Made by a program: the position numbers and the translations under genes. Under the pieces are notes generated by a model. It had not been told where the DNA came from and ran no database searches. It saw only the letters and a program-made list of their open reading frames with translations. This document shows, piece after piece, positions 6,651 to 9,334 of a stretch of DNA of 9,334 nucleotides. Within the stretch, counting starts at the first letter, position 1. Each line of letters starts with the position of its first letter. The stretch is from an uncultured Hymenobacter sp. (GTDB lineage Bacteria; Bacteroidota; Bacteroidia; Cytophagales; Hymenobacteraceae), in contig CALMOO010000664.1 in assembly GCA_937871705.1 (NCBI GenBank), forward strand, positions 1 to 9,334, written 5' to 3'.

Positions 6651-6962
6651 CTATTGATTCTTCACGAAGAGCAGGGTAGTTAAGCCATGGTCACTAAATG
6701 TGCTTTGCAGGGTGTATCCTTCTTGATATAGCTGGTTAAAAAGCTTGTAGTAACCTTCGCTGGCTTCGGTCAACCGTTTGTCATTGCCGCCGCTGTCAAA
6801 CGCTATTTTTTCGCTTTTGCCTTCGCCCCGCGTGATTACTGCGTTTATTGAGACACCATTATCAAGAATGCGCACCACTACGATGTCTGGCGGGCCGGCC
6901 AATGCGCGTAGCGGCGCAGCCAGCGCCCACAAACAAGCGCACAGGAGAACGAGCTTTTTCAT
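6651..6962 (-). CDS. Small exported protein of unknown function
   Basis: The 103-residue product starts with a clear signal peptide: MKK, a hydrophobic core LVLLCACLWALAA, and an A-L-A site ending at residue 22, followed by GPPDIVVV. There is no lipobox, so the mature protein of about 81 residues should be periplasmic or secreted. The mature part has no cysteines and alternates strand-like (DIVVVRILDNGVSINAVITR) and helix-like (ASEGYYKLFNQLYQEGY) segments, ending in TLLFVKNQ. I do not recognise the family. It lies 30 bp downstream of rodA on the same strand; I see no promoter box between them, so it may ride on the mrdA-rodA transcript. The coding sequence is clearly AT-richer than its neighbours (26-28 G/C per 60 bases at 6661-6780), which points to either a different origin or relaxed codon selection. 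No RBS is visible. Confidence 0.75.
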   Translation of the reverse strand: MKKLVLLCACLWALAAPLRALAGPPDIVVVRILDNGVSINAVITRGEGKSEKIAFDSGGNDKRLTEASEGYYKLFNQLYQEGYTLQSTFSDHGLTTLLFVKNQ

Positions 6963-6992
6963 GCTGGCGAATATACGCCGCCCTACCCCCCG

Positions 6993-8291
6993 CTAGCGCA
7001 GCAAGTCCTGCTTGCGGTGCGCGTCGAGCGCCAAGAGCGTAAACAGCAGGATGGTGAACGACCACAGCGACGAGCCGCCGTAGCTGAAGAAAGGCAGCGG
7101 AATGCCCACCACCGGCGCCAGGCCCATCGTCATGCCCAGGTTCACGGCGAAGTGCACGAACAAGATGCTGGCCACGCAGTAGCCATAGGTGCGCCCAAAC
7201 ACCGACTTTTGGCGCTCAGCCACCAGCAATATGCGCCACAAAAGCGTGAGGTAGAGCACGATGACGACCAGGCAGCCGGCCCAGCCCCACTCCTCACCCA
7301 CGGTGCAGAAGATAAAGTCGGTGCTTTGTTCGGGCACGAAGTCGAACTTGGTTTGGGTGCCCATCAGGAAGCCTTTGCCGAGCCAGCCGCCCGAGCCCAG
7401 GGCAATTTTGCTTTGGGTCACGTTCCAGCCCTTGCCCAGCGGGTCTTTGCCGGGGTCGATGAGCATCTCGATGCGCTGCCGCTGGTGCGGCTGCAAGATG
7501 TGGTTGAAGAAGTAATCGACCCCGAACACCATGCCCAGCGTGGCCGCCCACACGCTAAGCGTGAGCGGTAAATGATGGCGCCACAACCGCGAGTTGAGCC
7601 CCAAGGCGGCCAGCAATAGCACCGTGAAGCCGATGACCAGCCACAGCTTTGGCACCAGCAAGGCCAGCAGCAGAATAACTCCCCCGGCGGCTATTAAAAG
7701 CAGGATGAGCGGCGACATACCCTCGCGGAAAAACGCGAGCAGCAGCGCCCCGTATACCAGCGCCTGCCCGGTTTCATTAGAAGCCAGAATGAGCACCACC
7801 GGCAGCAGCGTGAGGCCGGCCAGCACGGCCTGGTCGCGCCAGTTTTGGTGGCGCAGGTTGATGCCGGCCATGAAGCGCGAGGCCGCCAGCGCCGTGGTGA
7901 ACTTGGCAAACTCGGCGGGCTGCAGGCGCACGGGGCCCAGCTCCAGCCACGAGCGCGAGCCCGCAATGGGCCGCGCCACGAAAATGGTGACTATCAGCAG
8001 CAGTATCATACCGCCATATAAGGCATAGGCGAGCGTATCATACGCCTTGTAATCAACCACTAGCAGCACGCCAATGAGCACCACGGAAGTACCCATCCAG
8101 AGCAGCTGCTTAAACCAGTTGAAGGCCATCAGCTCCGAGAAGCTGAGTACGCTCAGGGGGTGGGCCGGCGCCTCGGGCGAGTAGGAAGCCGCGTACACGG
8201 CTACCCAACCCAGCCCTACCAGCACCAGGTAGAGTAGCACGGTAGGCCAGTCGATGCTACGCGAAGAGCGAGGAGCGGTAGTGGGCGACAT
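6993..8291 (-). CDS. rodA: RodA, SEDS-family peptidoglycan glycosyltransferase
   Basis: RodA polymerises lipid II into glycan strands in the elongasome and pairs with PBP2, which cross-links them; it lies in the inner membrane. The 432-residue product has about ten membrane segments, beginning at DWPTVLLYLVLVGLGWVAVY. SEDS signatures are clear: PIAGSRSWLELGPVRLQPAE, SNETGQALVYGALLLAFF, DPGKDPLGKGWNVTQSKIAL (Asp283 in DPLG is the expected catalytic residue), GSGGWLGKGFLMGTQTKF, FVPEQSTDFIF, and the C-terminal GIPLPFFSYGGSSL. That ending and the PBP2 neighbour separate it from the division paralogue FtsW. It is somewhat longer than E. coli RodA (about 370 residues), with extra hydrophobic sequence in the middle (about residues 180-240), as in other Bacteroidota. 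The ATG lies only 4 nt after the mrdA stop, so translation is probably coupled. An AT-richer exported-protein gene follows after 30 bp. Confidence 0.96.
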   Translation of the reverse strand: MSPTTAPRSSRSIDWPTVLLYLVLVGLGWVAVYAASYSPEAPAHPLSVLSFSELMAFNWFKQLLWMGTSVVLIGVLLVVDYKAYDTLAYALYGGMILLLIVTIFVARPIAGSRSWLELGPVRLQPAEFAKFTTALAASRFMAGINLRHQNWRDQAVLAGLTLLPVVLILASNETGQALVYGALLLAFFREGMSPLILLLIAAGGVILLLALLVPKLWLVIGFTVLLLAALGLNSRLWRHHLPLTLSVWAATLGMVFGVDYFFNHILQPHQRQRIEMLIDPGKDPLGKGWNVTQSKIALGSGGWLGKGFLMGTQTKFDFVPEQSTDFIFCTVGEEWGWAGCLVVIVLYLTLLWRILLVAERQKSVFGRTYGYCVASILFVHFAVNLGMTMGLAPVVGIPLPFFSYGGSSLWSFTILLFTLLALDAHRKQDLLR

Positions 8292-8295
8292 CGAC

Positions 8296-9334
8296 TTAGT
8301 GCAGGTGAGCCGTCAGGTTGCCGTACTTAATCCAGTCTTCCATGCGGTGGTGGTAGTTGACTACTTTACCGCGCAGGTACCGTTCCATCATCAGGCCCGC
8401 GGCGGGGGCCGCCGCGCTGCCGCCAAAGCCGCCGTTTTCGATAAACACGGCAATTGCAATCTTGGGGTCGTTGGCCGGGGCAAACGCGGCGAAGGTGGAG
8501 TGGTCGAAGCCGTGCGAGTTCTGCACCGTGCCCGTTTTGCCGGCCACCGAAATGCCAAACTGGCGCAGCGAAGCTAGGCTGCCCGTGCCGCCGCGTCCGT
8601 CTACCACCTCGCACATGCCCGGGATGACGTACTTAAACAACGTAGTATCGACGGCCGTGTAGTGCCGCTGCTGGTACTCGGGCAGCGGCTGGCCGCTCTT
8701 GCCAATAGCGCGCACAAAATGCGGGGCGTAGTAATAGCCGCGGTTGGCAATAGTGGCCATGATATTCGCCATTTGCAGGCCCGTAATGCCGATTTCGCCC
8801 TGCCCGATGCTGAGCGAGTACACCGTCTTAAAATTCCAGTGGTGATAGCCGCGCAGCTTGTCGTAGAACTCGGGCGACGGGATGAGACCGCGCTTTTCCT
8901 GGCTCATGTCTACCCCCAGCCTCTCGCCGAGGCCGAAGGTTTTGACCATCTTCTGCCACTGCCCCAGGCCCAGGCGGGCATCCTCGAAGCGATTGGGCGA
9001 GAGTCCGCGCACTACGGCGGCCCGCATTACCTGGTAGAAATACGGGTTGCAGCTGTTCTTGATGGCAATGTTGAGGTTGGCCGGATACTCGTGGCGGTGG
9101 GTGCAGTGCACCAAATGCTGGTTGCACTCGAAGCCAGTATTCGGGCCCACTACCCCGAGCTGCATGGCTACCAGCTCGTTCACGAGCTTAAAGACCGAGC
9201 CGGGGGGGTAGGTGGCCATCAGGGGGCGGTCGAAGAGCGGGCGGTCGGGGTTGCGGAGCAGCTCCATGTAGCGGTTGCCCATGCCTTTGCCCGTCAGAAT
9301 CTGGGGCTGGTAGTGCGGCGCCGACACGAAGCAC
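8296..9334 (-). CDS. mrdA: Penicillin-binding protein 2 (C-terminal part, runs off the window)
   Basis: PBP2 is the class B transpeptidase of the elongasome; it cross-links the strands made by RodA and acts in the periplasm, anchored by an N-terminal helix that lies outside this window. The frame is open to the right edge, and the codons before the GTG at 9327-9325 (TGC TTC) continue the family sequence (FVSAPHYQPQILTGKG), so that GTG is not a start; the gene is cut by the window. All three active-site motifs are visible: SVFK with the nucleophile serine at 9198-9196 in YPPGSVFKLV, SCN at 9054-9046 in IKNSCNPYFY, and KTG at 8538-8530 in VAGKTGTVQN. About 345 codons are present out of an expected 600-680. 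The C-terminal region after KTG is family-like (FAAFAPANDPKIAIAVFIENGG). rodA starts 4 nt after its stop, the standard mrdA-rodA arrangement. Confidence 0.95.
   Translation of the reverse strand, partial: CFVSAPHYQPQILTGKGMGNRYMELLRNPDRPLFDRPLMATYPPGSVFKLVNELVAMQLGVVGPNTGFECNQHLVHCTHRHEYPANLNIAIKNSCNPYFYQVMRAAVVRGLSPNRFEDARLGLGQWQKMVKTFGLGERLGVDMSQEKRGLIPSPEFYDKLRGYHHWNFKTVYSLSIGQGEIGITGLQMANIMATIANRGYYYAPHFVRAIGKSGQPLPEYQQRHYTAVDTTLFKYVIPGMCEVVDGRGGTGSLASLRQFGISVAGKTGTVQNSHGFDHSTFAAFAPANDPKIAIAVFIENGGFGGSAAAPAAGLMMERYLRGKVVNYHHRMEDWIKYGNLTAHLH

Noticed and set aside
7017..7571. Plus-strand open frame of 184 codons opposite rodA
   Set aside because: Antisense to conserved SEDS motifs and rich in His/Gln/Arg from reversed hydrophobic codons; a shadow.
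9325..9327. GTG as the start codon of the right-hand PBP2 frame
   Set aside because: The frame stays open to the window edge and the preceding codons fit the family sequence before SAPHYQP; the gene is simply cut off.

Overview
The window looks like ordinary chromosomal DNA of a GC-rich member of the Bacteroidota, most probably a Hymenobacter-like cytophagalean. This rests on a PorZ protein of the type IX secretion system (found only in this phylum), a RecO and a thymidine kinase with Bacteroidota-style sequences, start codons without Shine-Dalgarno sequences, and a good TTG-N17-TAnnTTTG promoter of the phylum's sigma-factor type. The genus is an inference from GC content and protein wording, not proven.

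Layout from left to right. Positions 10-4345 hold four minus-strand genes, read right to left: a 2Fe-2S ferredoxin, thymidine kinase (tdk), porZ and recO. The gaps between them are 157, 55 and 80 bp. Divergent from the ferredoxin, and only 48 bp away, is a plus-strand pair (4394-6634): a conserved Bacteroidota protein of unknown function with a proline/alanine-rich linker, and, 3 nt downstream, a multi-pass membrane protein that resembles GT-C glycosyltransferases. This pair converges (16 bp between stop codons) on a second minus-strand group: the 3' two-thirds or less of mrdA (PBP2), rodA, and a small AT-richer gene for an exported protein. The mrdA gene runs off the right edge.

How the genes fit together. 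PBP2 and RodA are the transpeptidase and glycan polymerase of the elongasome, which builds the lateral cell wall. PorZ belongs to the cell-surface attachment complex of the type IX secretion system. RecO acts in RecFOR recombination repair, and Tdk salvages thymidine. The ferredoxin carries electrons for a partner not visible here. The remaining three genes have no assigned function.

I see no phage, transposon, CRISPR, toxin-antitoxin, RNA gene or biosynthetic cluster, and no strong case for a new multi-gene system. The signals worth a second look are a decamer (CCTACCCCCC) repeated five times across unrelated genes, a REP-like imperfect palindrome between porZ and recO, iterated TTGTTTAC boxes around the tdk start and its putative promoter, a ferredoxin promoter lying inside its neighbour's first codons, and the uncharacterised plus-strand pair. 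There is no gene-free stretch longer than 157 bp.
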